In this document: positions 1 to 5,239 of the stretch, piece after piece | How the letters are laid out: every line of letters starts with the position of its first letter | Position numbering within the stretch: the stretch's first letter is position 1 | From: JBGPBY01 sp041481485 | GTDB lineage: Bacteria > Acidobacteriota > Terriglobia > 20CM-2-55-15 | DNA length: 11,549 nucleotides | NCBI GenBank assembly: GCA_041481485.1 | Contig: JBGPBY010000220.1 | Location: 1 to 11,549, forward strand | Direction: 5' to 3' | Notes under the pieces: model-generated | Database searches by the model: none | The model's input: the letters and a program-made list of their open reading frames with translations, nothing else | What the model was told of the DNA's origin: nothing | Program-made: the position numbers and the translations under genes

Positions 1-192
1 AATAAAGTCGTCGGGCTTGATCGACTTTTCGCGTTCCTTCCGCCGAAATATCGCAATGCCGCGGGTCCGGACCGAAATCGGCAGCATCCCCTGTTCCTGA
101 AGGTGATGTCGAACTTCATCTTCCGTCTGTCCGATCTGGACCGATTCCAGCACCTCGCCCGAAGGCTTGGCATATTTGACTACAAATTCCAT
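1..192 (-). CDS. Type II secretion / type IV pilus inner-membrane platform protein (GspF/PilC family), N-terminal part only
   Basis: Only the first 64 codons are in the window; the gene continues past base 1. The translation opens MEFVVKYAKPSGEVLESVQI, then a helix with EVRHHLQEQGMLPISV, and ends KSIKPDDFI. This matches the cytoplasmic N-terminus of GspF/PilC proteins, which normally have a residue-1-60 domain of this kind followed by I-K-x-x-D-(F/L) at the start of the first T2SSF helical domain. Family members are about 400 residues and form the inner-membrane platform that couples the assembly ATPase to pilin or pseudopilin polymerisation. The ATG at 190-192 lies 6 bases after the stop of the LolA-like gene, so the two are very probably co-transcribed. 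The sequence cannot tell whether it serves the pilus (PilC) or type II secretion (GspF). The tandem pilins 3 kb away make a pilus role plausible. Confidence 0.85.
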   Translation of the reverse strand, partial: MEFVVKYAKPSGEVLESVQIGQTEDEVRHHLQEQGMLPISVRTRGIAIFRRKEREKSIKPDDFI

Positions 193-198
193 GACGAA

Positions 199-876
199 TT
201 ACTGCGAACCAGCTCCTCGTAAGATGCGCGTCCCGGTAGGCGGTGTGAATTCAAACCTGGAATCCGGGATCCTGGAATTGGTCTGAATATTCGAAAATAT
301 GAACTGATGTCTCAAATCTGTTGTATCGACGATTTGCATCCTAACAATAAGCTTTCTTTGAGGATCGACTTCGATTTCGATCTCTTTTATGTCTTCGCTC
401 TTCTTCTTGAGCTGCAGCTGGATCACCAGGTTACCTGGGAACAACGGTTCCCGCTTCAGTTCGGTGACGTTGAATTTATCCTTAAGCCCCGACTGTCCTA
501 CAAGACCCATCAGCGGCAACATTTCCGCGTCCGACTCTTTGACCGGCGTCTTTGTCGACGTACGTTCTTCTGGATCATAGGAATAGATCGTTTTCCCATT
601 CGAAACCCAGAGCCGCTGCTCGGGCTCCTTGTACTCGAAGTACATCTTATGACCCTTCGCCAGATATAAATGACCACTGTCCTTACGGGTTTGGTTCAAA
701 TTAGTTTTCGAGAGGCTCGATATCTGGATGAAGTCGGCGGAGAAATCCTTCATCTGGGCAAAATTCCGGTCCACGTCGTCGACGAGAGCTTTCAGGTCCC
801 CGCCGGGAGCCTGCGCCAGCAACGCGACTGTCCAGGCGATCGAAGCCAACAGTACAATAGCAATAACACTTTTCAT
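199..876 (-). CDS. LolA-like periplasmic outer-membrane lipoprotein carrier
   Basis: A 225-residue secreted protein. Residues 1 to about 22 form a signal peptide (Lys2, hydrophobic stretch VIAIVLLASIAWTVALL, likely cleavage after AQA). The rest reads as a LolA domain: an opening helix with DVDRNFAQMKDFSADFIQ, then G-H-L-Y-L-A-K-G-H-K-M-Y-F-E-Y, an SNGKTIYSYDPEE strand pair, and the closing FEFTPPTGTRIL, which corresponds to the F-x-F-x-P-P-x-G-T end of the family. Known members carry lipoproteins from the LolCDE ABC transporter to the outer membrane in a half-open hydrophobic beta-barrel. Length fits the family. The gene is followed after 6 bases by gspF/pilC, so the cargo may include lipoproteins of the pilus or secretion machine; that is inference from context. 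The start ATG (874-876) has no Shine-Dalgarno, but a promoter-like sequence ends 6 bases before it. The symbol is left empty because RseB- and LolA-type proteins share the fold. Confidence 0.85.
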   Translation of the reverse strand: MKSVIAIVLLASIAWTVALLAQAPGGDLKALVDDVDRNFAQMKDFSADFIQISSLSKTNLNQTRKDSGHLYLAKGHKMYFEYKEPEQRLWVSNGKTIYSYDPEERTSTKTPVKESDAEMLPLMGLVGQSGLKDKFNVTELKREPLFPGNLVIQLQLKKKSEDIKEIEIEVDPQRKLIVRMQIVDTTDLRHQFIFSNIQTNSRIPDSRFEFTPPTGTRILRGAGSQ

Positions 877-882
877 TCGTTG

Positions 883-912
883 AGATTACGGCAAAGCGGC
901 CATAAGTAACAA
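883..912 (-). promoter_or_regulatory. Candidate promoter of the LolA-like gene, possibly leaderless
   Basis: On the minus strand TTGTTA (907-912, four of six matches to TTGACA) is followed after 18 bases by TAATCT (883-888, the key T, A and final T of a -10 box). Only 6 bases separate this hexamer from the ATG, which would put transcription start at the A of ATG. No Shine-Dalgarno lies in between. The -10 match is modest. Confidence 0.4.
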
Positions 913-972
913 TGGTCCAGGTCTGACTCTTCTATTCGACAAGCAGATCATCCGAAAGGTTCAGTTCATCTA

Positions 973-2514
973 TCACTGCCGTAATCCCCGAAGCTTCAAC
1001 TTGTCGATTTTTCCGGGGCCGGTCTTGGGAAGTGCATCGCGGAATTCGATGGCGCGAGGAACTTTGTAGTCGACCAGACGCTGCCTGCAATATTCGATCA
1101 GATCCTCCGCCGAAACCGATCGGCCGGGCTTCAGCGCAACGAAAGCGACCGGTATTTCGCCGCGGAACGTGTCTTTCATACCGACGGTCGCCACTTCGAG
1201 AGTGTCCGGGTGGCTATTGAGAACTTCATCCACCTCGCGCGGGTGAATGTTGTAGCCTCCCGAAATAATGAGTTCCTTCTTTCGATCGACAATGAAGAGA
1301 TATCCATCATCGTCGAAGTAGCCGATATCCCCGGTATAGAGCCAGCCATCGCGTATCGTTTTCGCCGTTTCTTCCGGCCTGTTCCGATAGCTCGATACCA
1401 TTTGCGGACCACGGACGCGAACCTCTCCTCGCTCGAACACCGGAAGCCGGCGTGTGCCCGATTCAATGTCGACAACCTCAACGTCGCTTCCCGGCGGAGG
1501 GAGTCCCACGGAAAGAACCTTGCGTTTTCCCACCGCGGGATTATTCGCATACGGCGCGCCTTCCGACATGCCGATTCCCTCGTAGATTTCGCAGCCTGTA
1601 GTCTGCGACCAGCTTCGAAGCAGGTCCTCAGAGCACGCCGATCCTCCCGCACAACAGATCTTCAGGCTCGACAGATCGGCGGTCTTCATACCTTCCGCCG
1701 CAAGCAGTCCAACATAAACCGTCGAAGGCCCGCCGGCAAACAGCGTGACTTTGTATCTGGAAAGCTGAGCCAGCACAATGTCGGGTTTGTACTGCCGCAC
1801 CAGAACATGCGTGGATCCGATGTACAGCGGATGAATGAGGCCGTGATGGTGTCCGAATATATGAAACATCGGTGCCACGGAAAGAGACACCTCACGGTCA
1901 TATTCGAGCGTGGAAAAATACGCTGCTTCGATTCTGCAAAACGCCATGATGTTGCGGTGCCGATGCTCGGCGCCCTTGGGCAGGCCCGTCGTGCCTCCGG
2001 TAAAAAACATCATGGCGTAGTCGTCGGATTGCGGCAGAGGATGTGGCAGTTCCGGAGAACCCTGGCTCATCCAGTGCTCGATTGTATCGTCTCCCTCGCC
2101 AGCTACAATCACGTTGCGGATTCCCATCTCTTCCGCAACTCTGGAAACTCGCGGGTAAAACTCCGGAAGCGTGACGATCACCTTTGGATCGGCGTCCTTC
2201 AGCAGCGGCGCCAATTCCGAATCGGAATAGTTCGGATTCATCGGACCGACGTAGCCGTGTGCCGCCATCGCCCCGAGAATGCAGACGGGCATCTCCAGCG
2301 AATTGGTCATTAGAACCACCACGCGCTCCCCGCGCACGCCGATTTTTTCCAACCGCTTTGCAAATCCGGCGACCGCTTGTTTCAATTGCGCGAACGTCAG
2401 ATTTCGTTCTTCACAAATCAGAGAAAGGCGATCCGGCGTACGGCGAGCGACGTCCTCGAGCGCATGAAGGATCGTCGGATAGTCTGGCGCATTGTGCGGA
2501 ATGCTTAATTTCAC
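973..2514 (-). CDS. AMP-forming acyl-CoA synthetase (long-chain fatty acid--CoA ligase type, ANL superfamily)
   Basis: A complete 513-residue adenylate-forming enzyme, expected to activate a carboxylic acid to an acyl-AMP and then an acyl-CoA. Visible motifs, numbered from the GTG start: the phosphate-binding loop FTGGTTGLPKG at 171-181, the YEGIGMSEGAPY motif at 311-322, the TGD motif at 394-396, the hinge region DRKKELIISGGYNIHPREVDE at 410-430, and the C-terminal LPKTGPGKIDK with the probable catalytic Lys at 502. The layout is that of fatty-acyl or aryl-CoA ligases rather than a peptide-synthetase domain, as no carrier domain follows. The substrate cannot be read from sequence. I chose GTG at 2512-2514: homology-like sequence starts there, and the only upstream in-frame ATG (2623-2625) lies inside a REP repeat, so that longer form would translate repeat DNA. 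There is no Shine-Dalgarno at the GTG, but an extended -10 sits 7 bases upstream. The LolA-like gene follows after 96 bases. Confidence 0.93.
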   Translation of the reverse strand: MKLSIPHNAPDYPTILHALEDVARRTPDRLSLICEERNLTFAQLKQAVAGFAKRLEKIGVRGERVVVLMTNSLEMPVCILGAMAAHGYVGPMNPNYSDSELAPLLKDADPKVIVTLPEFYPRVSRVAEEMGIRNVIVAGEGDDTIEHWMSQGSPELPHPLPQSDDYAMMFFTGGTTGLPKGAEHRHRNIMAFCRIEAAYFSTLEYDREVSLSVAPMFHIFGHHHGLIHPLYIGSTHVLVRQYKPDIVLAQLSRYKVTLFAGGPSTVYVGLLAAEGMKTADLSSLKICCAGGSACSEDLLRSWSQTTGCEIYEGIGMSEGAPYANNPAVGKRKVLSVGLPPPGSDVEVVDIESGTRRLPVFERGEVRVRGPQMVSSYRNRPEETAKTIRDGWLYTGDIGYFDDDGYLFIVDRKKELIISGGYNIHPREVDEVLNSHPDTLEVATVGMKDTFRGEIPVAFVALKPGRSVSAEDLIEYCRQRLVDYKVPRAIEFRDALPKTGPGKIDKLKLRGLRQ

Positions 2515-2521
2515 GCGGCGT

Positions 2522-2530
2522 ATTGTAGCA
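2522..2530 (-). promoter_or_regulatory. Extended -10 element of the acyl-CoA synthetase gene, possibly leaderless
   Basis: The minus strand reads TGCTACAAT: a TACAAT -10 hexamer (2522-2527) preceded by the TGn of an extended -10. It ends 7 bases before the GTG start, so initiation would fall on or next to the start codon. No convincing -35 box is seen, which is usual for extended -10 promoters. Confidence 0.45.
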
Positions 2531-2581
2531 GGCCACCGCGTTTTGCGCGGTCTGTGAAACTGTGAATGGATGCGATCCCCA

Positions 2582-2663
2582 CTGTAGGGGCGGTCTATGA
2601 CCGCCCACAATTTGTGGGATTGCATTCCTCAGAATTGCGGGCGGTCATAGACCGCCCCTACAG
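2582..2663. repeat. REP pair (BIME-like) element 1
   Basis: An 82-bp element made of two inverted copies of one hairpin unit. The left arm starts CTGTAGGGGCGGTC and continues TATGACCGCCC; the right arm is its exact reverse complement. Extended by one base at each end, the arms (2581-2606 and 2639-2664) match perfectly over 26 bp. Each arm is itself a hairpin, GGGCGGTC / TAT / GACCGCCC, directly preceded by the tetranucleotide GTAG. The 32-base centre contains a further CAATT/AATTG match. The same family recurs at 9027-9108 and 11442-11549. It lies between two divergently transcribed genes. REP sequences with a GTAG foot are the substrates of RAYT transposases in enterobacteria; assigning this repeat to that class is inference. 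Confidence 0.9.
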
Positions 2664-2730
2664 TCGCTCCATTCAAACATAGCCTATCCAAAGTGAAACA
2701 GCGTGTGTGCTGGACGAAACGGAAATTCGC

Positions 2731-2759
2731 TTTCCAACATTAGCGGTGTTAGCGATAAT
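2731..2759 (+). promoter_or_regulatory. Candidate sigma-70-type promoter of the secreted-protein gene
   Basis: TTTCCA (2731-2736, four of six matches to TTGACA), a 17-base spacer and GATAAT (2754-2759, five of six matches to TATAAT). Transcription would begin near 2766 and leave a leader of roughly 47 bases carrying the strong Shine-Dalgarno at 2803-2809. A short direct repeat TTAGCG (2740-2745 and 2749-2754) overlaps the spacer and the -10. Confidence 0.5.
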
Positions 2760-2812
2760 TTCCCCGACCAGTCCAAATTGTTTCTCTGCATTTGGCACAC
2801 TCAGGAGGAACT

Positions 2813-3433
2813 GTGTACATAATCAAATCTTCGCGACATGTTCTGGCTTTGGTTTCCGCAACCCTGATGGCAGCGACAATGTTTGCAGCTGGCCAGCAGG
2901 ATACGGGCACACTCCCGGCGAAAAGGGCCGGTGTGAAGCGACTGTGTGTATTCTCCGGCGGTCCCGCAGGTGAATCCGTGAGTTCGGACTTGATGAATCT
3001 TTTTCAGGGAGACCCGAACATTCTGGAAACGACGATGATCACCAACCGTGTGGATGCTTTCCGGCAAGCCGAAATCCAGAAGAAGGAGTGCGACCTCCTG
3101 CTGGACGCGTCGTTCACTCCGGTCCCGGCGAAAAGCGGGGGAGGCCTTCTCGGTAAAGCCAAAGAAGCGGCCAAGTCGATCAATAGCGAGACCGGCACGT
3201 TCAACAACTCTTCAGCACGTATTCAAACAACAAATCGCCGGGCGGACTCTGTGGGAAACCTCAGCAAAGTGCTGACCCCGGATCCGAAAGATAAGGTAAA
3301 GGTCGCCTACAAACTCACTGCGATCGCCACAAAGGCTTCGTTGCTGACGCAAGAGAAGGAAGTCACATCCGGTGACCTGCCGTCGTTTCTCGAAAAGTTC
3401 GCAAACGACGTCGTGGCTCAGGCTTTGAAATAG
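2813..3433 (+). CDS. Small secreted protein of unknown function
   Basis: A 206-residue protein that I cannot place in a named family. GTG at 2813-2815 is chosen because AGGAGGA (2803-2809) lies just before it and it gives a good signal peptide: K5 and R8, hydrophobic residues 10-26, likely cleavage around AAG at 25-27. The TTG at 2792 has no such support. The mature part has an opening strand KRLCVFSGG, a helix ending in QKKECDLLLDASF, a Gly- and Ser/Asn-rich middle (KSGGGLLGKAKEAAK onward) that looks flexible, then VKVAYKLTAIATKASLLTQEKEV and a final helix FLEKFANDVVAQALK. The alternation of strand, helix, 'A..KECD-LL' strand, late strand pair and C-terminal helix recalls the TolB-N/LpoB/CsgG-like fold, but this is a guess. 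There are two cysteines. It converges on the last pilin gene with a 10-base gap, so the two are separate transcripts. Confidence 0.8.
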   Translation: MYIIKSSRHVLALVSATLMAATMFAAGQQDTGTLPAKRAGVKRLCVFSGGPAGESVSSDLMNLFQGDPNILETTMITNRVDAFRQAEIQKKECDLLLDASFTPVPAKSGGGLLGKAKEAAKSINSETGTFNNSSARIQTTNRRADSVGNLSKVLTPDPKDKVKVAYKLTAIATKASLLTQEKEVTSGDLPSFLEKFANDVVAQALK

Positions 3434-3443
3434 GCCCATATTC

Positions 3444-3875
3444 CTATTGAACCGGGACGCTGGCCAGTCCGGCAGGTGCTCGAGTGGAATCCGAAGAATA
3501 CCGGATTACCCAATCCGGTGCGGTGTAATAGTCATAGCGGCCTTCGGAGCTGGTGATTGCAGTGGCCCATGCGGTGTAATCCCGCTGTCCGGCAACCATT
3601 GCCAGGTTGTAGTTGTAACCCGCGATCGTGGAATTCAGGCTCGATGGAAGAAGCCCTGCAGCAACGAGTTCCGGTATCGTGCCAAATACGCCGCCGCTGG
3701 ACGTGGTGTAAGAGATTTCCGCTGTACTGATGGTCTTCAGCGTCGCCACTGCCGTCGCTTCATGCGATGCCTGGCGGGATTTCATCAGACTCGGAATCGC
3801 GATCATCGCTATTACAAGAATTATTGCCACGACGATCAGGACTTCCAACAGCGAGAAACCTCTCGTATTCACCAC
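3444..3875 (-). CDS. Type IV pilin-like protein 1 (most distal of three paralogs)
   Basis: A 143-residue prepilin. The leader is six residues, MVNTRG, cleaved before Phe, giving mature FSLLEVLIVVAIIL with the conserved Glu5. The helix continues through IPSLMKSRQASHEATAVATLK. The globular part has GTIPELVAAGLLPSSL, a DYTAWATAI strand, and the family tail RYDYYTAPDWVIRYSSDSTRAP ending in VPVQ. There is no cysteine pair, so the C-terminal disulfide loop of Pseudomonas or Neisseria pilins is absent. It is closest to pilin 2. The start is GTG at 3873-3875, six bases after AGGAGG; the ATG at 3877-3879 is out of frame. Family knowledge: prepilins are processed by PilD and polymerised by the PilB/PilC machine. 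It may be a major or minor subunit, or a pseudopilin. A terminator at 4089-4125 separates it from pilin 2, so it probably has its own promoter. Confidence 0.95.
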   Translation of the reverse strand: MVNTRGFSLLEVLIVVAIILVIAMIAIPSLMKSRQASHEATAVATLKTISTAEISYTTSSGGVFGTIPELVAAGLLPSSLNSTIAGYNYNLAMVAGQRDYTAWATAITSSEGRYDYYTAPDWVIRYSSDSTRAPAGLASVPVQ

Positions 3876-3877
3876 GC

Positions 3878-3892
3878 ATTCCCTCCTGGAAT
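3878..3892 (-). promoter_or_regulatory. Shine-Dalgarno of pilin 1 in the loop of a small inverted repeat
   Basis: The minus strand reads ATTCC-AGGAG-GGAAT: a perfect 5-bp inverted repeat, extendable by a U-G pair, with the Shine-Dalgarno core AGGAG as the five-base loop. The same layout occurs before pilins 2 and 3. It could be a site for translational control, for example by a GGA-loop-binding protein such as CsrA; no regulator gene is visible here. Confidence 0.4.
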
Positions 3893-3932
3893 AACGGCCG
3901 GATCTTCCTGATCCGTTGCTCGCAATGGATAA

Positions 3933-3948
3933 TGCAATCGGGTGGCCT
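3933..3948 (-). promoter_or_regulatory. Candidate sigma-54 promoter of pilin 1
   Basis: The minus strand reads AGGCCACCCGATTGCA, with the invariant GG and GC ten bases apart and a perfect TTGCA -12 element; the rest of the -24 element is poor. Transcription would start near 3922, leaving a leader of about 47 bases. Farther upstream are two CTGTC motifs (4012-4016 and 4034-4038) with a 22-bp period, about 90-115 bases from the predicted start. They resemble the C/G-TGTC sites I recall for PilR in Pseudomonas aeruginosa. Pilin promoters in several bacteria are sigma-54 and PilR dependent. Confidence 0.35.
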
Positions 3949-4088
3949 AATGTAACTAACAGAAAAATCAGGGAATTTGCGGAGGTGCGGTTTCAGAACT
4001 TGCCAAATTTTGACAGTGAAAATGACGAAATCCGACAGGGGAACTTCACTGCAGCTTTAAGAAGGAATCTTGAAACATCGGGGAGGGC

Positions 4089-4125
4089 AAAAAAAGACTT
4101 CCCGAACTGAAAAGAGATCGGGAAG
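4089..4125 (-). terminator. Rho-independent terminator after pilin 2
   Basis: On the minus strand CTTCCCGA (4118-4125) pairs perfectly with TCGGGAAG (4098-4105) around a 12-base loop, followed by TCTTTTTTT (4089-4097). It starts 23 bases past the pilin 2 stop codon, a textbook position for transcript release. Confidence 0.85.
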
Positions 4126-4148
4126 GCCTGGGACAATGGTTTAGAGCA

Positions 4149-4583
4149 CTATTGAACGGGTTGTCCACCCACTCCAGCAGGAGCGCGAGTGGAATCGGTC
4201 GAGAAACGAATTACCCAGTCCGGACAGGTGTAGTAATCGTAGCGGCCCTCGGCACTGGTAACGGCGCTCGCCCAAACGGTATAGTCCCGGAAATTTGAGG
4301 CCATGTCGATGGAGTAATGGTAGCCGTTGACGCTCGATCCGGTCAGACTGGATGGCAGCAAACCCGCCGCGACAAGGTCGGAAATGTTACCAAATGTTCC
4401 GCTGTTCGCCGTCGTATAGGAAATCTCTGCGGTACTGATGGTTTTCAAAGTCGCCACGGCAGCCGCTTCATGCGCTGTCTGCCGGGATTTCAACAGGCTT
4501 GGAATCGCGATCGTTGCAATGATCAGAATGACTGCGACAACGATCAACAACTCCAATAACGAAAAACCTTTGTTACGTTCCAC
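4149..4583 (-). CDS. Type IV pilin-like protein 2 (middle paralog)
   Basis: A 144-residue prepilin with a six-residue leader MERNKG, cleavage before Phe, and mature FSLLELLIVVAVIL with Glu5. It is the closest relative of pilin 1: the helix IPSLLKSRQTAHEAAAVATLK, the ISTAEISYTT segment, the NISDLVAAGLLPSSL turn, and the tail RYDYYTCPDWVIRFSTDSTRAP ending in QPVQ align with almost no gaps. It has one cysteine in the tail (TCPDW), where pilin 1 has Ala and pilin 3 has Val, so no internal disulfide is possible. The start is GTG at 4581-4583, seven bases after AGGAGGG. A strong terminator lies just downstream. Upstream, only 119 bases separate it from pilin 3 and contain another hairpin, so it may be read partly from the pilin 3 promoter. 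Confidence 0.95.
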   Translation of the reverse strand: MERNKGFSLLELLIVVAVILIIATIAIPSLLKSRQTAHEAAAVATLKTISTAEISYTTANSGTFGNISDLVAAGLLPSSLTGSSVNGYHYSIDMASNFRDYTVWASAVTSAEGRYDYYTCPDWVIRFSTDSTRAPAGVGGQPVQ

Positions 4584-4585
4584 GC

Positions 4586-4602
4586 AATTCCCTCCTGGAA
4601 TT
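4586..4602 (-). promoter_or_regulatory. Shine-Dalgarno of pilin 2 in the loop of a small inverted repeat
   Basis: The minus strand reads AATTCC-AGGAG-GGAATT: a perfect 6-bp inverted repeat with the Shine-Dalgarno core as loop. The core ATTCCAGGAGGGAA is identical to the pilin 1 leader, while the outer pair differs (A-T here, U-G there), so pairing is kept. Confidence 0.45.
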
Positions 4603-4610
4603 AATCGTTG

Positions 4611-4639
4611 GAAAAGAAGAGGGAGGACGAGCCTCCCTC
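4611..4639 (-). terminator. Hairpin terminator or attenuator between pilin 3 and pilin 2
   Basis: On the minus strand GAGGGAGG (4632-4639) pairs perfectly with CCTCCCTC (4619-4626) around a five-base loop, followed by TTCTTTTCC (4610-4618). It lies 63 bases past the pilin 3 stop and 27 bases before the pilin 2 start. The interrupted U-tract suggests partial termination. The 3' arm could alternatively pair with the pilin 2 Shine-Dalgarno. Confidence 0.65.
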
Positions 4640-4702
4640 CTCGAAGTCCCAGTCAACTCGGGCAAAACCCGCCACGAGCGTCCCTGACCGGGTGTTACAA
4701 AA

Positions 4703-5149
4703 CTACTGGGTTACAGGCGTTCCAGCAGCGGCCGCATTTGGTGCATAGGTAGCCACTGTGGAATACCGGACAACTCCGTCTGGAACAAGGTAATACGCAT
4801 AACGGCCTTCATTTGTGGATGCAGGATTTGCACTCACAGTGAAGTCGGTATACGTGGTTGTGTCGAGCGAGACGATGAAGTTATATCCAGAGACCGGTCC
4901 CGTCGTGAAATTCGAGGGAATGAGTCCCGCGGTGATCAGATCGGTTAACTGACCGTACTTCCCCTGAGCTGTCGTGAGGTAAGTCACTTCAGCCGTGTTT
5001 AGCGTACGAAGCGTTGCGACAGCGGCAGCTTCATGGGCAGCCTGACGCGAACGCAACAAGCTGGGAATTGCAATGGTCGCGATAATCAAAATGATCGCCA
5101 CGACGATCAACAGTTCCAACAGCGAAAATCCTTTATTCGACTTGTTCAT
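4703..5149 (-). CDS. Type IV pilin-like protein 3 (first of the tandem, most divergent)
   Basis: A 148-residue prepilin with a seven-residue leader MNKSNKG and mature FSLLELLIVVAIILIIATIA with Glu5. The helix continues IPSLLRSRQAAHEAAAVATL, then LNTAEVTYLTT and QLTDLITAGLIPSNF, which align with the other two. The tail is RYAYYLVPDGVVRYSTVATYAP followed by an Ala/Gly/Thr-rich end with TPVTQ. That low-complexity end would be a plausible O-glycosylation region, which is inference only. It has no cysteine. The start is ATG at 5147-5149 with GGAGG four bases upstream. It is the promoter-proximal pilin, transcribed away from the two Wzy_C genes across a 244-base shared control region. It may be the major subunit, but expression data would be needed to say so. 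Confidence 0.95.
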   Translation of the reverse strand: MNKSNKGFSLLELLIVVAIILIIATIAIPSLLRSRQAAHEAAAVATLRTLNTAEVTYLTTAQGKYGQLTDLITAGLIPSNFTTGPVSGYNFIVSLDTTTYTDFTVSANPASTNEGRYAYYLVPDGVVRYSTVATYAPNAAAAGTPVTQ

Positions 5150-5164
5150 TTATCCTCCGTAAAT
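5148..5164 (-). promoter_or_regulatory. Shine-Dalgarno of pilin 3 in the loop of an A/U inverted repeat
   Basis: The minus strand reads ATTTA-CGGAGGA-TAAAT: a 5-bp A/U inverted repeat whose seven-base loop carries GGAGGA, with the start codon's AT inside the stem. The stem is weaker than in pilins 1 and 2 and its sequence is unrelated to theirs, so the layout is not simply inherited from a shared leader. Confidence 0.35.
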
Positions 5165-5239
5165 CGTAAGCTTGCGAATCTAACCCAAAGAGTCCTCGCG
5201 GCGTCCTGCCCACCAGGCAATCTTCTTGGCCCCGATAGC

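Noticed and set aside
1210..2313. Long plus-strand open frame (367 codons) antisense to the acyl-CoA synthetase
   Set aside because: It is Arg/His-rich with no domain, lies wholly opposite a gene with intact motifs, and has no ribosome site. It is a shadow of the real frame.
2584..2663. CRISPR repeat or Rho-independent terminator reading of the REP element
   Set aside because: Units are inverted rather than in a regular direct array, there are no spacers, and no U-tract follows either hairpin. It also recurs at unrelated positions between genes.
3429..3448. Small inverted repeat AATAGG/CCTATT joining the stop codons of the secreted protein and pilin 1
   Set aside because: It has only six mostly weak pairs with an eight-base loop and no U-tract on either strand, too weak to call a terminator. 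The pairing follows mostly from two facing TAG stops.
3877..3879. ATG as start codon for pilin 1
   Set aside because: It is out of frame with the pilin. The GTG at 3873-3875 is in frame and at a good distance from AGGAGG.
4660..4676. Short hairpin CGGG/CCCG after the pilin 3 stop
   Set aside because: A four-pair stem without a U-tract; the hairpin at 4611-4639 is a far better terminator candidate.
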